Below, piece by piece: positions 17,275 to 25,075 of a DNA stretch of 48,774 nt. Source of the DNA: an uncultured Bacilli bacterium (GTDB lineage Bacteria > Bacillota_I > Bacilli_A > RFN20 > DUOF01); NCBI GenBank assembly GCA_944363575.1, contig CALVUJ010000017.1, positions 1 to 48,774 of the forward strand, in the 5' to 3' direction. The position numbers and the translations under genes are program-made. How positions within the stretch are numbered: position 1 is the stretch's first letter; every line of letters starts with the position of its first letter. The notes beneath the pieces were generated by a model, which worked only from the letters and a program-made list of their open reading frames with translations, had not been told where the DNA came from and did not search any database.

Positions 17275-17372
17275 TTGAATTTAAATTTTAAATACGGTAG
17301 TGAAAATTTTTTGTGTCTTAAGTTGAACATTTAACAATATGATATTTAATTATGGCGCATTCGCCACAATTT

Positions 17373-17395
17373 AAAAAGATGAGCCTAAACTCATC
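17373..17395 (-). terminator. Terminator of the ZIP gene, overlapping its stop codon
   Basis: On the minus strand GATGAG (17395-17390) pairs with CTCATC (17383-17378), followed by five T. The TGA stop codon lies inside the stem. Degenerate copies are at about 14694-14712 and 13744-13764. Confidence 0.8.
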
Positions 17396-18194
17396 CAAGT
17401 GCTACATCAAGAATCATCATTAACATAAAACCTAATAATAATCCAATAGTAGCGTGATTCTTATGATTCTTAGTAGCTTCAGGTATTAATTCTGATCCTA
17501 CTACTCCTATCATAGCTCCAGCACTAAAAGCAAGAAGGAAAGGTAATACACTTTGTACTTTAATAGCAAGTAGAGCTCCTAAAACTCCTGCGATTGGTTC
17601 TACTATCCCGCTTGCTTGACCATAAAATAAGCATTTTTTAATAGGATAACCATCTCTTCTTAAGGGAAGTGAAACAGCTGCGCCTTCAGGAAAGTTTTGT
17701 AAGCCAATTCCAACTGCAAGTAGACATGCACTCATAATACTAGCTTCAGGAATACCTGCTACTATGCCACCAAAAGCTACACCTACTGCTAATCCTTCAG
17801 GAATATTATGTAATGTAACAGCAGTTACTAATAAAATACTTCTTTTTTTAGATTCGCTTTTACTAGTAACTTCTTTCTTTTTACTCATCATTTTATCTAA
17901 AAACTTATCTGCTAGAATAACAAATATTCCTCCTCCAATAAAACCTAAAGAAGGCAATAACCATTTAATATAGCCTAACTGTTCACTTAACTCGATTGAA
18001 GGAGCTAGAAGAGACCAAAAAGATGCTGCAATCATAACTCCACTTGCAAAACCCAACATTAAATCTAAAAATCTTTGATTAATATTTTTAAAAAAACAAA
18101 CAATAAAAGCACCTAAAGCAGTCACAAACCAAGTAAATAAAGTAGCAAATAAAGCTTGGATGATAGGGCTTAAATTAATAAACCAGTTAAGCAT
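17391..18194 (-). CDS. ZIP family metal transporter
   Basis: The 267-residue membrane protein has about eight hydrophobic segments and the two ZIP metal-site motifs, HNIPEGLAVGVAFGG and LQNFPEGAAVSLPLRRDG, with a short charged cytoplasmic loop (KKKEVTSKSESKKR) between helices 3 and 4. It should import Zn2+ or another divalent metal (ZupT/GufA type). The frame opens at a GTG (18203), which overlaps the GAGGTG ribosome site; ATG 18194 is preferred. Its 3' end is duplicated twice to the left (14701-15009 and 16804-16860), and KilA-N sequences follow both larger copies. Confidence 0.9.
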   Translation of the reverse strand: MLNWFINLSPIIQALFATLFTWFVTALGAFIVCFFKNINQRFLDLMLGFASGVMIAASFWSLLAPSIELSEQLGYIKWLLPSLGFIGGGIFVILADKFLDKMMSKKKEVTSKSESKKRSILLVTAVTLHNIPEGLAVGVAFGGIVAGIPEASIMSACLLAVGIGLQNFPEGAAVSLPLRRDGYPIKKCLFYGQASGIVEPIAGVLGALLAIKVQSVLPFLLAFSAGAMIGVVGSELIPEATKNHKNHATIGLLLGFMLMMILDVALG

Positions 18195-18260
18195 CGATAA
18201 CACCTCAAAATATCATATGAGAGTTAAATTTAGGAGTGCGTAATAACAAAAAAAATAGGC

Positions 18261-18287
18261 AAAAAAAAGATTGGTAATCCCAATCTT
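18261..18287 (-). terminator. Terminator of the Cys-rich small protein gene
   Basis: On the minus strand AAGATTGG (18287-18280) pairs with CCAATCTT (18274-18267) across a five-base loop, followed by a run of T. It overlaps the stop codon of the gene. Confidence 0.85.
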
Positions 18288-18525
18288 AACAAGCAGTAGT
18301 TGTTTTTTTAGTTGTTCTTTTACAAGTAGTAGTTTTCTTTTTAGTAGTAGTCTTAGTAGCTTTTTTAGAAGCGCTATAAGTCTCATAAGCATGAGCACAA
18401 GGATATTTTAAACTTTTATCACAACTAGCACAATAGTCGTATTTACCACAAGTATCATGATTTTCTTTTTCACTATCTACCCATTTTTTCAAATCTAACT
18501 GTTTTTGCTTTCTAGAATATTCCAT
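18286..18525 (-). CDS. Small Cys-rich protein with Lys/Thr-rich tail
   Basis: This 79-residue protein is unrecognised. It starts MEYSRKQKQLDLKKWVDSEK, has a Cys cluster (DTCGKYDYCASCDKSLKYPC with a following His) suited to zinc binding, and ends in a low-complexity tail of Lys and Thr with two more Cys (KKATKTTTKKKTTTC). The basic tail recalls histone-H1-like and nucleic-acid-binding tails, but no function can be assigned. A strong ribosome site (AGGAGTG) precedes ATG 18525 and a good terminator follows, so it is a real single-gene transcription unit. Confidence 0.8.
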   Translation of the reverse strand: MEYSRKQKQLDLKKWVDSEKENHDTCGKYDYCASCDKSLKYPCAHAYETYSASKKATKTTTKKKTTTCKRTTKKTTTAC

Positions 18526-18827
18526 TTATAATCACTCCTTTTATATTTAATGATTATAGTCATTTTATTGAATAAGTAAAGAAAACCCGATAAAATAATA
18601 GCTTGCCTCGTTATTTTCAAATATAAATTTCACATTGTATTAAATCATATAACTCGCCTTATACTTTTAGTCGATTAATAGTAAATTTAAATATTGCTAT
18701 ATTTTAATATAAATAGAGTTTTATATTGCTGGTTTATTAAAAATTTAAGAAGATAAAATATCTTTAAAAATGGTTTTCTTTTTTTTAGTATTTTAATATG
18801 TTATATTAATGATAGGAGGAAACAACC
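18526..18827. other. Divergent intergenic region
   Basis: About 300 AT-rich bases lie between the Cys-rich gene (minus) and the YhhN gene (plus). Apart from the two ribosome sites and -10-like AT runs near the right end, no repeat, RNA or small gene was recognised. Confidence 0.4.
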
Positions 18828-19496
18828 ATGAATCCATTTATAATTATTTATATAATGATTTATTTAGGACTATTAATTAGTTATTTCTTTTCTGAAACAA
18901 GTGGGAACCTAAAAAGAAGAGCCACTAATAAAATCATTATGGCTTCGATGTTTTTGCTATTTGGATTTATAGCATTTGCTATTAATTTTAGTTTTTTCAG
19001 TTATGATATTTTAATGATTATTGGTATTATTTTTGCTTTTTTAGGTGATGTTTACTTATTATATAGTTTTCCTAAGGGAGGAATTTTATTTATTGTTAGT
19101 AATATATCTTTCTTTTTATATGAATTAATTTTAATTATAGATAAGCAAGTTCCTTTTTCTCATATTTGGTATGCAATACCTATATACCTTCTTATCATTT
19201 TAACATTTATCATTTTAGCTAAGAAAAAAATTATTGATTTTAAAAATTATGAAAAAGCCATTTTAACCTACATTAGTTCTGTTAGCTTACATGGTACACT
19301 TGGGATAACCTTAGCTATTTATTTTGGAACTACTAGAATGATTTTACTTGGCATAGGACTATTTTTATTTATGATATCTGATTATTTCTTAATGACATAT
19401 AAGTTTAAATTTCCTCATAAAAAATGGATTTTAAGATGTAATAGTGCATCTTATTTTATAGGTTTGTTATTGGTGGTATTAAGCCTAATGTATTAA
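18828..19496 (+). CDS. YhhN/TMEM86 (lysoplasmalogenase-like) membrane protein
   Basis: The 222-residue protein is almost entirely hydrophobic, with about eight segments, and has the family's acidic membrane residues in FLGDVYLLYS (about residue 68) and MISDYFLM (about residue 185). YhhN/TMEM86 proteins hydrolyse the vinyl-ether bond of lysoplasmalogens or act on related ether lipids; the bacterial substrate is uncertain. The ATG follows AGGAGG. It is the first gene of a run with a lipid kinase 13 bases downstream, supporting a membrane-lipid role. Confidence 0.8.
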   Translation: MNPFIIIYIMIYLGLLISYFFSETSGNLKRRATNKIIMASMFLLFGFIAFAINFSFFSYDILMIIGIIFAFLGDVYLLYSFPKGGILFIVSNISFFLYELILIIDKQVPFSHIWYAIPIYLLIILTFIILAKKKIIDFKNYEKAILTYISSVSLHGTLGITLAIYFGTTRMILLGIGLFLFMISDYFLMTYKFKFPHKKWILRCNSASYFIGLLLVVLSLMY

Positions 19497-19509
19497 AGGA
19501 GGAGTAAAA

Positions 19510-20436
19510 GTGAAGCATGTTTTTATCATTAATCCTAGTTCAGGTAAAAAAGAACAAAAAGAAGACTTATTAGAAGAATTAAAAAGCCATGAAGGTAAAT
19601 TAGATTTTGAAGTTTACACTACTAAGGGAGTTAAAGATGCGACTAGATATGTAGATGAATATTGTAATAATTATAAAGATGATGTTACTTTTTATGCTTG
19701 TGGTGGAGATGGGACAATTAATGAAATAGTAAGTGGAATGATTGGTCATGATAATGCTGTTCTAGCCTGTTATCCATGTGGTAGTGGCAATGATTTTGTT
19801 AAAGTGTATGGGGGAAAAGAAAAGTTTTTAAAATTAGATAATTTGCTTAATGGTAAAGAAACGAAGATTGATGTAATGAAAGTAAATGATATGTATGCAG
19901 TTAATGTTACTAATTTTGGTTTTGATGCAACTGTTTGTGATGTTGCTAATAAAGTTAGAAGAAAAAAAATAATTGGAGGTAAAAGATCGTATACGACAGG
20001 TATTATTGTTGCTATTTTAAAAGCTAGAAGAAATAAATGTAAAGTAGTAGCAGATGATGTTGTTCTATCTGAAAATAAAATTTTATTAAGTACTGTTGCT
20101 AATGGCAAATATGTTGGAGGAGCATACTATTGTGCACCTAAGTCAATTAATGATGATGGTCTACTTGAAGTGTGTGTAGTCAAACCTATTTCATTATTTA
20201 AATTTATTTCTATTATTGGGCCATACAAAAAAGGACAGCACCTAGACAATCCAAAATATCAAAAATTTATAAAATATTGTCAGGCAAAAAAAGTAGTTAT
20301 AGATGCACCGGAAGGATTTAAAATTTGTCTAGATGGCGAAATATATACAGGAACACACTTTGAAATTGAAAATATGAAACAAGCTATTAGATTTGTAGTG
20401 CCGAGGGAAGAAAATGAAAAAGATAAGACTAATTAA
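19510..20436 (+). CDS. Diacylglycerol/lipid kinase (DagK/YegS/BmrU family)
   Basis: The 308-residue soluble protein has the DAGK catalytic features in order: INPSSGKK at residue 6, GGDGTINEIVSGM from about residue 65 (nucleotide loop) and CGSGNDF near residue 95, with LDGEIYTG near the C-terminus. It should phosphorylate diacylglycerol or a related lipid with ATP at the inner membrane face, recycling lipid for phospholipid synthesis. It starts at GTG 19510 after AGGAGG and overlaps the next gene by 23 bases. Which lipid it uses cannot be read from the sequence. Confidence 0.9.
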   Translation: MKHVFIINPSSGKKEQKEDLLEELKSHEGKLDFEVYTTKGVKDATRYVDEYCNNYKDDVTFYACGGDGTINEIVSGMIGHDNAVLACYPCGSGNDFVKVYGGKEKFLKLDNLLNGKETKIDVMKVNDMYAVNVTNFGFDATVCDVANKVRRKKIIGGKRSYTTGIIVAILKARRNKCKVVADDVVLSENKILLSTVANGKYVGGAYYCAPKSINDDGLLEVCVVKPISLFKFISIIGPYKKGQHLDNPKYQKFIKYCQAKKVVIDAPEGFKICLDGEIYTGTHFEIENMKQAIRFVVPREENEKDKTN

Positions 20437-21025
20437 AACGATTCAGGATATAGAAATTAATAGAGAAAAGTTTCCCTATACTAGCAAAGTATTATTAGTT
20501 ACAGGTCTATCAGGAAGTGGGAAAAGTTACTTAGCTAAGAAACTAGAAAAGGAATATAATGCAACTTCTTTTCAAGTAGAATGGTTGATACATAGTAAAC
20601 ATGTATCTGATGAATGTAAAAATATTTTAGAAACTTTTTTATTAGAAAATCCTGAGATTGTACCATATGTAAATAATAAATGGAATAATTGTAAAATAGA
20701 GGATGAAAACGAATTATTAAAAAAATATATTAATAAATTTTTCTTGTTTTTTTTACAAAACAAAAATCCTCATAAATTATATATAATTGAAGGGCTTCAA
20801 TTATTTACTTTAATTGATTTTGAATTAATAAAAGATTTTCCAATTATTATTAAAGGAACATCTAGTTTTAGATCTTTAAAAAATAGACTAAAAAGAGATT
20901 TATCAAAGCATAAAAATGAAAAAATTAGGTATTTCTTTAAAGCAATAAGACAAAGTAAACTATATCAGTTTAAACATCGTAAAGTTTTAAATAAGTTTAT
21001 TAAAAAAATAAATGAAGGTGAGTAA
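20414..21025 (+). CDS. P-loop NTPase / small-molecule kinase of unknown substrate
   Basis: The 203-residue protein has a Walker A motif GLSGSGKS (about residues 31-38) followed by a helix, and IIEGLQLF near residue 124 as a possible Walker B/substrate region. A basic stretch (SFRSLKNRLKRDLSKHK) suits the lid arginines of nucleoside or sugar kinases. No specific family is recognised; uridine-kinase-like or zeta-like kinases are options. The start overlaps the lipid kinase gene and the next ATG follows its stop directly, so translation is coupled across three genes. Confidence 0.75.
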   Translation: MKKIRLIKTIQDIEINREKFPYTSKVLLVTGLSGSGKSYLAKKLEKEYNATSFQVEWLIHSKHVSDECKNILETFLLENPEIVPYVNNKWNNCKIEDENELLKKYINKFFLFFLQNKNPHKLYIIEGLQLFTLIDFELIKDFPIIIKGTSSFRSLKNRLKRDLSKHKNEKIRYFFKAIRQSKLYQFKHRKVLNKFIKKINEGE

Positions 21026-21328
21026 ATGAATGAAGAGGATATTTTAAAAAAACTTTCTTTATCTAAGTTTAGAAGTAGCTTTCATTTAAAAGAAAAAGAT
21101 AAAGAATATATAAAAAAGCAAGGAATAGATACGATAAGAAAACATGCTTATGATTTTGTAAGTGAAAGACTAAAACCTAATAATATGAAAGATGGAAAAC
21201 AAACACCTTACAAAGGACATCCCGTTTTTATTGCTCAACATGCGACAGCTTGTTGCTGTAGGCAATGTATCGAAAAATGGCATCATATCCCACACGATAA
21301 AGAACTAACTGACAATCAAAAAGATTAA
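21026..21328 (+). CDS. DUF4186 family protein
   Basis: The 100-residue protein contains the hallmark region DGKQTPYKGHPVFIAQHAT followed by ACCCRQCIEKWHHIP (residues about 55-90). The Cys and His residues suggest a metal site. The function of DUF4186 is not established. The ATG begins on the base after the upstream stop, so it belongs to the YhhN/lipid kinase operon. Confidence 0.85.
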   Translation: MNEEDILKKLSLSKFRSSFHLKEKDKEYIKKQGIDTIRKHAYDFVSERLKPNNMKDGKQTPYKGHPVFIAQHATACCCRQCIEKWHHIPHDKELTDNQKD

Positions 21329-21427
21329 CTAGTTAATATAATTATGAAATGGATCTATAAAGAAATTAATTTATAAATAAACAATCTTTAAATAAAATAC
21401 TTTATAATATATAAGTAGGTGATAATT

Positions 21428-22759
21428 GTGTTAGAAAAAAAAGAAAATATTAAATTATTCAATGCAATATGTCAAAACTATAATATTAATCAAAATATTA
21501 ATTCTTTTAGTGATGATTTTTTAAGTCAAATAACATCACTTAAAATAGAAGATATAGATACCTTAAAAGGAATTGAAAAATTAAAAAACTTAAATTATTT
21601 AGAAATAGAAGGAAAAGAAGATTCCACAAATATTTTTGAATACAAAGAGATATATCGCCGCAATCGTGATAAAAATGATTTTGATATGGAAAAAGTTTTT
21701 GTTTACTATTATGGGGAATATACAAAAAATCAAATAAAAGAAAAAGATTTAACATATTTATATGCTTTAAAAAAATTGCATTATCTAAATATTTCTAGGC
21801 AAAGAGAACTAAAAGAAATTGATTTAGGTGCTTTTCCTAATCTAGAGTACATTTCTTTAGCAGAATGTCTTCATTTAAAAGAAATTCATAATTTTGATAA
21901 ACTAAAAATACTTGATACAGATATAAGTAATTTATGTCTTGATTTAGTAGGATGCTATCGTTTAAAGAAAATTGAAGGAATAGAAGAATATATTTCTAAG
22001 AAAAAGAAAAATAAAGGAAAACCTAACATATATTTACCTACTATTTATTTTCATAAACTAAATAAAAATTTTATAAAAACTATTAATAAAGATAGTGATT
22101 ATTTTAATTGGTCTGAGTTATGTCCTGGATATCGTAGTAATATTAGTGATTATAATATGCTAGTAGCATACGATATAGCTAAAGATATTGTTGATTATGT
22201 AACTAGAAACGATGTAGATAAGATGGATCGGGTAAGTAGTATCTATAAATGGATTTGTAATCACATTACGTATGATTATGATGGATTAAAATTAAATGAA
22301 AGTGCCCCATTACATGACGCTAGAGAAAAATATAATAAAGTTATCAGATCTTCCTTTACAACGTTATATTATAAAAAAGGGGTATGTGTAGGTATTTCAG
22401 GTTTATTTAATTATTTGTGTTCATTAGTGGATGTGGTAGCCCTTCCTGCCTATTGCTCTACTAAACAAATTGATTTTAGAAGAAAAACGTTAACGAATCA
22501 TCAAATAAGCAAAATATATTTAAATAAAGTAGCATATTATTTTGATCCTACTTTTGATTTGGATGCAATTGAGTTTGATTTTTTTGGTAAAAATAAAGCA
22601 GAAATAAGTAACACTCATTTCTTAGCTATGGGAGAATATAATGAAAAAAATGGGAGAAGTATTCAAAACATACTTAGAGTAAATGGTTATATTCAAAATA
22701 AAAAAGGACATAATCGTGGAGAAACAAGAAGAAGTATGGGCTCTAGAGGCGGAAGATAA
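21428..22759 (+). CDS. Leucine-rich-repeat plus transglutaminase-like protein
   Basis: The N-terminal half (about 30-190) holds irregular leucine-rich repeats (DIDTLKGIEKLKNLNYLEI, LKKLHYLNISRQRELKEIDL, NLEYISLAECLHLKEI). The C-terminal half is a transglutaminase-core domain with Cys 320 in KKGVCVGISGLF, His 358 in NHQISKIYL and Asp 373 in FDPTFD, a complete papain-like triad. There is no signal peptide or membrane segment, so it appears cytoplasmic, unlike most LRR-transglutaminase surface proteins. The C-terminus is basic (RGETRRSMGSRGGR). GTG 21428 follows AGGTGAT; the in-frame GTG at 21419 overlaps that site. Substrate unknown; protease or cross-linker are both possible. Confidence 0.8.
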   Translation: MLEKKENIKLFNAICQNYNINQNINSFSDDFLSQITSLKIEDIDTLKGIEKLKNLNYLEIEGKEDSTNIFEYKEIYRRNRDKNDFDMEKVFVYYYGEYTKNQIKEKDLTYLYALKKLHYLNISRQRELKEIDLGAFPNLEYISLAECLHLKEIHNFDKLKILDTDISNLCLDLVGCYRLKKIEGIEEYISKKKKNKGKPNIYLPTIYFHKLNKNFIKTINKDSDYFNWSELCPGYRSNISDYNMLVAYDIAKDIVDYVTRNDVDKMDRVSSIYKWICNHITYDYDGLKLNESAPLHDAREKYNKVIRSSFTTLYYKKGVCVGISGLFNYLCSLVDVVALPAYCSTKQIDFRRKTLTNHQISKIYLNKVAYYFDPTFDLDAIEFDFFGKNKAEISNTHFLAMGEYNEKNGRSIQNILRVNGYIQNKKGHNRGETRRSMGSRGGR

Positions 22760-22766
22760 ATCTTTA

Positions 22767-23450
22767 TTACTTTTTTAGTTTAGTGGAAGCATATATGTTA
22801 TCTACTAATTTTATAATATTTTTTAAATTATATGTTTGATAAATATAGTAATGCCAAATATTCTTATCATTATGATTAGTATTATTAGGATTAATACATA
22901 TTGTATGACAACCCGTTTTACTAACGTAACGATCATTATGCCCATTACCTACAAAGATGATTTCTTCAGGTTTAGAATTAGTTTCTTTCATATATTTTAA
23001 AATGTATCTTGCTTTTCCTTCTTCATCAGAATCTGTTTGTGTTATCCCATTTAACTTACCTTGCTCATCAAAACTAAACATACAACACTTAATATCTTTA
23101 AAATATTTAACATTATCTTTTAATAAAGAATAAATAACATAATCAATTCCTCCACTTACAATACATAACATATATCCTTTATCTTTAAAATACTTTAAAG
23201 TTTCTTCATAACCATCCATCATTTCAATTTTATTAATTAGTTTATCTAACATGTTTTTTGTTAGTTTTTTATCAATAAAAACTTTTTCAATTTCTTTACA
23301 CCAAGTTTCATAATTTAAAATTCCTTGTTCATACTGATTATATAAAAAATCATCAATATCCAAAGCATCTAATTCAGCCCAAATATTTCTCCATATTTCA
23401 TTATTCTTTTTAGTCAAAGTCCCATCAAAATCAAAAATAACTGTTTTCAT
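22767..23450 (-). CDS. HAD-superfamily phosphatase, subfamily IB (SerB-like)
   Basis: The 227-residue protein has the HAD nucleophile motif IFDFDGTLT at residue 5, motif II in IVSGGIDYVI and the metal-binding motif FVGNGHNDRYV near residue 170, with an all-helical cap between motifs I and II as in phosphoserine phosphatase. The usual GDGxND is GNGHND here. A small phosphomonoester such as phosphoserine is a possible substrate. ATG 23450 follows GGTGAT. It is convergent with the LRR-transglutaminase gene, seven bases apart. Confidence 0.85.
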   Translation of the reverse strand: MKTVIFDFDGTLTKKNNEIWRNIWAELDALDIDDFLYNQYEQGILNYETWCKEIEKVFIDKKLTKNMLDKLINKIEMMDGYEETLKYFKDKGYMLCIVSGGIDYVIYSLLKDNVKYFKDIKCCMFSFDEQGKLNGITQTDSDEEGKARYILKYMKETNSKPEEIIFVGNGHNDRYVSKTGCHTICINPNNTNHNDKNIWHYYIYQTYNLKNIIKLVDNIYASTKLKK

Positions 23451-23476
23451 CTAAATCACCAGTTACATTATAGCAT

Positions 23477-23502
23477 AAAAAAATTACTTCCGTAGAAGTA
23501 AT
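23477..23502 (-). terminator. Terminator of the 73-residue membrane protein gene
   Basis: Minus-strand ATTACTTC and GAAGTAAT (23502-23495 and 23490-23483) form an eight-pair stem with a TACG loop, followed by six or more T. It lies just before the HAD gene on the same strand, separating the two units. Confidence 0.9.
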
Positions 23503-23508
23503 CTTTTA

Positions 23509-23730
23509 TTAGTCTGCCCAAACACTAACTTTTTTCTCAGTAAGAAGTGTATACAAATCAATGATAGATCCTATAACAGCAAATCCTAAGAAAATCCAAA
23601 CGATACCAGAGATTATATGACCTTTACATAAACGATAAATTCCCCAACAAAGACCATCTAAGACTGGCAATGCTAGTATTATTTTGACAATAAAAGGCAA
23701 ATCATCAAAAAATTTAACAACTTCTTTCAT
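23509..23730 (-). CDS. Small two-helix membrane protein
   Basis: The 73-residue protein has two hydrophobic segments (about 13-32 and 38-62) with a short polar turn (RLCKGH) between them. It resembles by eye the 77-residue protein at 24664 (both start with a charged K-x-F-x-x-x segment before a hydrophobic helix) and the TM2-type proteins nearby. ATG 23730 follows a GGAGG site. Function unknown. Confidence 0.7.
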   Translation of the reverse strand: MKEVVKFFDDLPFIVKIILALPVLDGLCWGIYRLCKGHIISGIVWIFLGFAVIGSIIDLYTLLTEKKVSVWAD

Positions 23731-23840
23731 ATGTTATATTCCTCCTATTAAATTATACGTATTAAGTAAAAGTTTATTCATATTTTTATTGAGATAATTT
23801 AAGTGTAAATAGTATACTTTATACATGAGGGGGATATGTA

Positions 23841-24209
23841 ATGTTTTGTGTTAAGTGTGGAAAAGAATTAGAAGAGGGTGCAAAATTTTGTTCTGAATGT
23901 GGATATAGTGTTAATGGGCAAGTAACTAATGTAGAGAAAACAGAAAAAGAAGAAGCAGAGGTTGTTGACCAAACAATTAGTGAAAAATCTAGATTAGTAG
24001 CATTTTTATTAGCTTTTTTTGTGGGTGTATTAGGAATACATAACTTTTATTTAGGTAAAAAAGGTATAGGTATTACTCAATTAGTTTTAACATTAACTGT
24101 TTTAGGATCGTTCATTTCTGCCATTTGGGCATTCGTGGAAATGATTATTATCATATGTGGGAATGCTGGTGATGGAAACGGAAAATTTGTAAGAAAGTGG
24201 CTTGATTAA
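23841..24209 (+). CDS. Zinc-ribbon plus TM2 domain membrane protein
   Basis: The first 26 residues form a zinc ribbon (CVKCG...CSECG), followed by an acidic linker (about 30-48) and a TM2 domain: two membrane helices with the conserved GIHNFYLGKKGIGITQL segment and a C-terminal FVRKWLD. This zinc-ribbon-TM2 arrangement is common in Bacillota; its role is unknown. ATG 23841 follows GAGGGGG. Confidence 0.88.
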   Translation: MFCVKCGKELEEGAKFCSECGYSVNGQVTNVEKTEKEEAEVVDQTISEKSRLVAFLLAFFVGVLGIHNFYLGKKGIGITQLVLTLTVLGSFISAIWAFVEMIIIICGNAGDGNGKFVRKWLD

Positions 24210-24235
24210 TAACTTATAAATTATACAATTTAGAA

Positions 24236-24277
24236 AAAGTGAATTAAGTAAATAACATTACAAAAATTCACTTTTTT
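24236..24277 (+). terminator. Probable terminator after the TM2 gene
   Basis: AAAGTGAATT (24236-24245) pairs with AATTCACTTT (24265-24274) across a 19-base loop, followed by further T. The loop is long, so confidence is moderate. Confidence 0.6.
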
Positions 24278-24332
24278 AATTTAATAATCTTTATTTTTAA
24301 TATTAAATTATAATATAATAAATTAGTTAAAT

Positions 24333-24408
24333 TGGGGCATAGCCAAGCGGTAAGGCAGAAGACTCTGAATCTTCCATTTCCCTGGTTCGAATCCAGGTGC
24401 CCCAGCCA
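24333..24408 (+). tRNA. trnQ: tRNA-Gln (anticodon CUG), CCA encoded
   Basis: The 76-base gene folds as a full cloverleaf: acceptor TGGGGCA with TGCCCCA, D stem GCC/GGC around AAGCGGTAA, anticodon stem GAAGA/TCTTC with loop CTCTGAA (anticodon 24365-24367), T arm CCTGG-TTCGAAT-CCAGG, discriminator G and encoded CCA. The U1-A72 pair and G73 fit glutamine identity. In a genome that favours CAA, another tRNA-Gln (UUG) should exist elsewhere. Confidence 0.95.
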
Positions 24409-24422
24409 TTTTTGAAAAATTG

Positions 24423-24464
24423 AAGCCTCAAAATCCGAAAAAAAAGGGAACTTTGAGGCTTTTT
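24423..24464 (+). terminator. Terminator after tRNA-Gln
   Basis: AAGCCTCAAA (24423-24432) pairs with TTTGAGGCTT (24452-24461) across a 19-base A-rich loop, followed by T. It is 14 bases after the tRNA. Confidence 0.8.
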
Positions 24465-24663
24465 GCTTGATTATAAAAATAAAATTGTGCGAATTTTAAT
24501 ACTTTAATAATTTTCAATGACGTTTTTAGTAGTCCATTAGTACTATCAGAAATTTTTAGGTGTTCAAGTCAATTATTACATTTATAAAAAATTTTTAATA
24601 ATATTTTTAACTATTTGTGATAATAAAAAAATGTGATAATATTAAGTAAAGGGGGAAAGGAAT

Positions 24664-24897
24664 ATGACATTTGATAAGTGGTTTAATAAACAATCTAGAT
24701 TAGTACAAATACTTCTTCTTTTAATTCCTGGAGTTAACTGGATTGTAGAAATTCTAGTAAGATGGTCATTAGCTTTAAGAACTAAAGATATTATACATGT
24801 TATTATTGCTATTTTGATTATTTTTATTGGTTTACCATTTGGATGGTTAGACCTTATTTGGATTTTACTTTTCAATCATATGCTTTTAGCAAAGTAG
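24664..24897 (+). CDS. Small two-helix membrane protein
   Basis: The 77-residue protein begins MTFDKWFNKQSRLVQ and has two hydrophobic segments (about 15-35 and 42-72) separated by a short polar stretch (LRTKD). It resembles the 73-residue protein at 23509 in size and layout. ATG 24664 follows GGGGAAAGGA, and a strong terminator follows, so it is its own unit. Function unknown. Confidence 0.7.
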   Translation: MTFDKWFNKQSRLVQILLLLIPGVNWIVEILVRWSLALRTKDIIHVIIAILIIFIGLPFGWLDLIWILLFNHMLLAK

Positions 24898-24920
24898 TAC
24901 TTTTAAATTGTTATTCCTTT

Positions 24921-24946
24921 AGAGAGCTTAGGCTCTCTTTTTTTTA
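24921..24946 (+). terminator. Rho-independent terminator
   Basis: AGAGAGC (24921-24927) pairs with GCTCTCT (24932-24938) across TTAG and is followed by eight more T. It ends the transcript of the 77-residue protein gene. Confidence 0.92.
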
Positions 24947-25075
24947 TAAAAGAGAAAAATAAATCGCCTAAAAAGAGATATGAAAACATTGACTTATTTA
25001 ATTAATTTTTATTTGAAATATTAATATGTATAAAATTTAATGATGTGCTAATATTAGCTAAAAGGGGAGAAAATT

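Noticed and set aside
17391-18194. Recent transfer of the intact ZIP gene
   Set aside because: Its base composition and start signals match its neighbours; only its 3' end is involved in duplication.
18213-18398. Leu/Lys-rich minus-strand frame overlapping the Cys-rich gene
   Set aside because: It is the alternate-frame reading of the Lys/Thr-rich tail and runs through the terminator.
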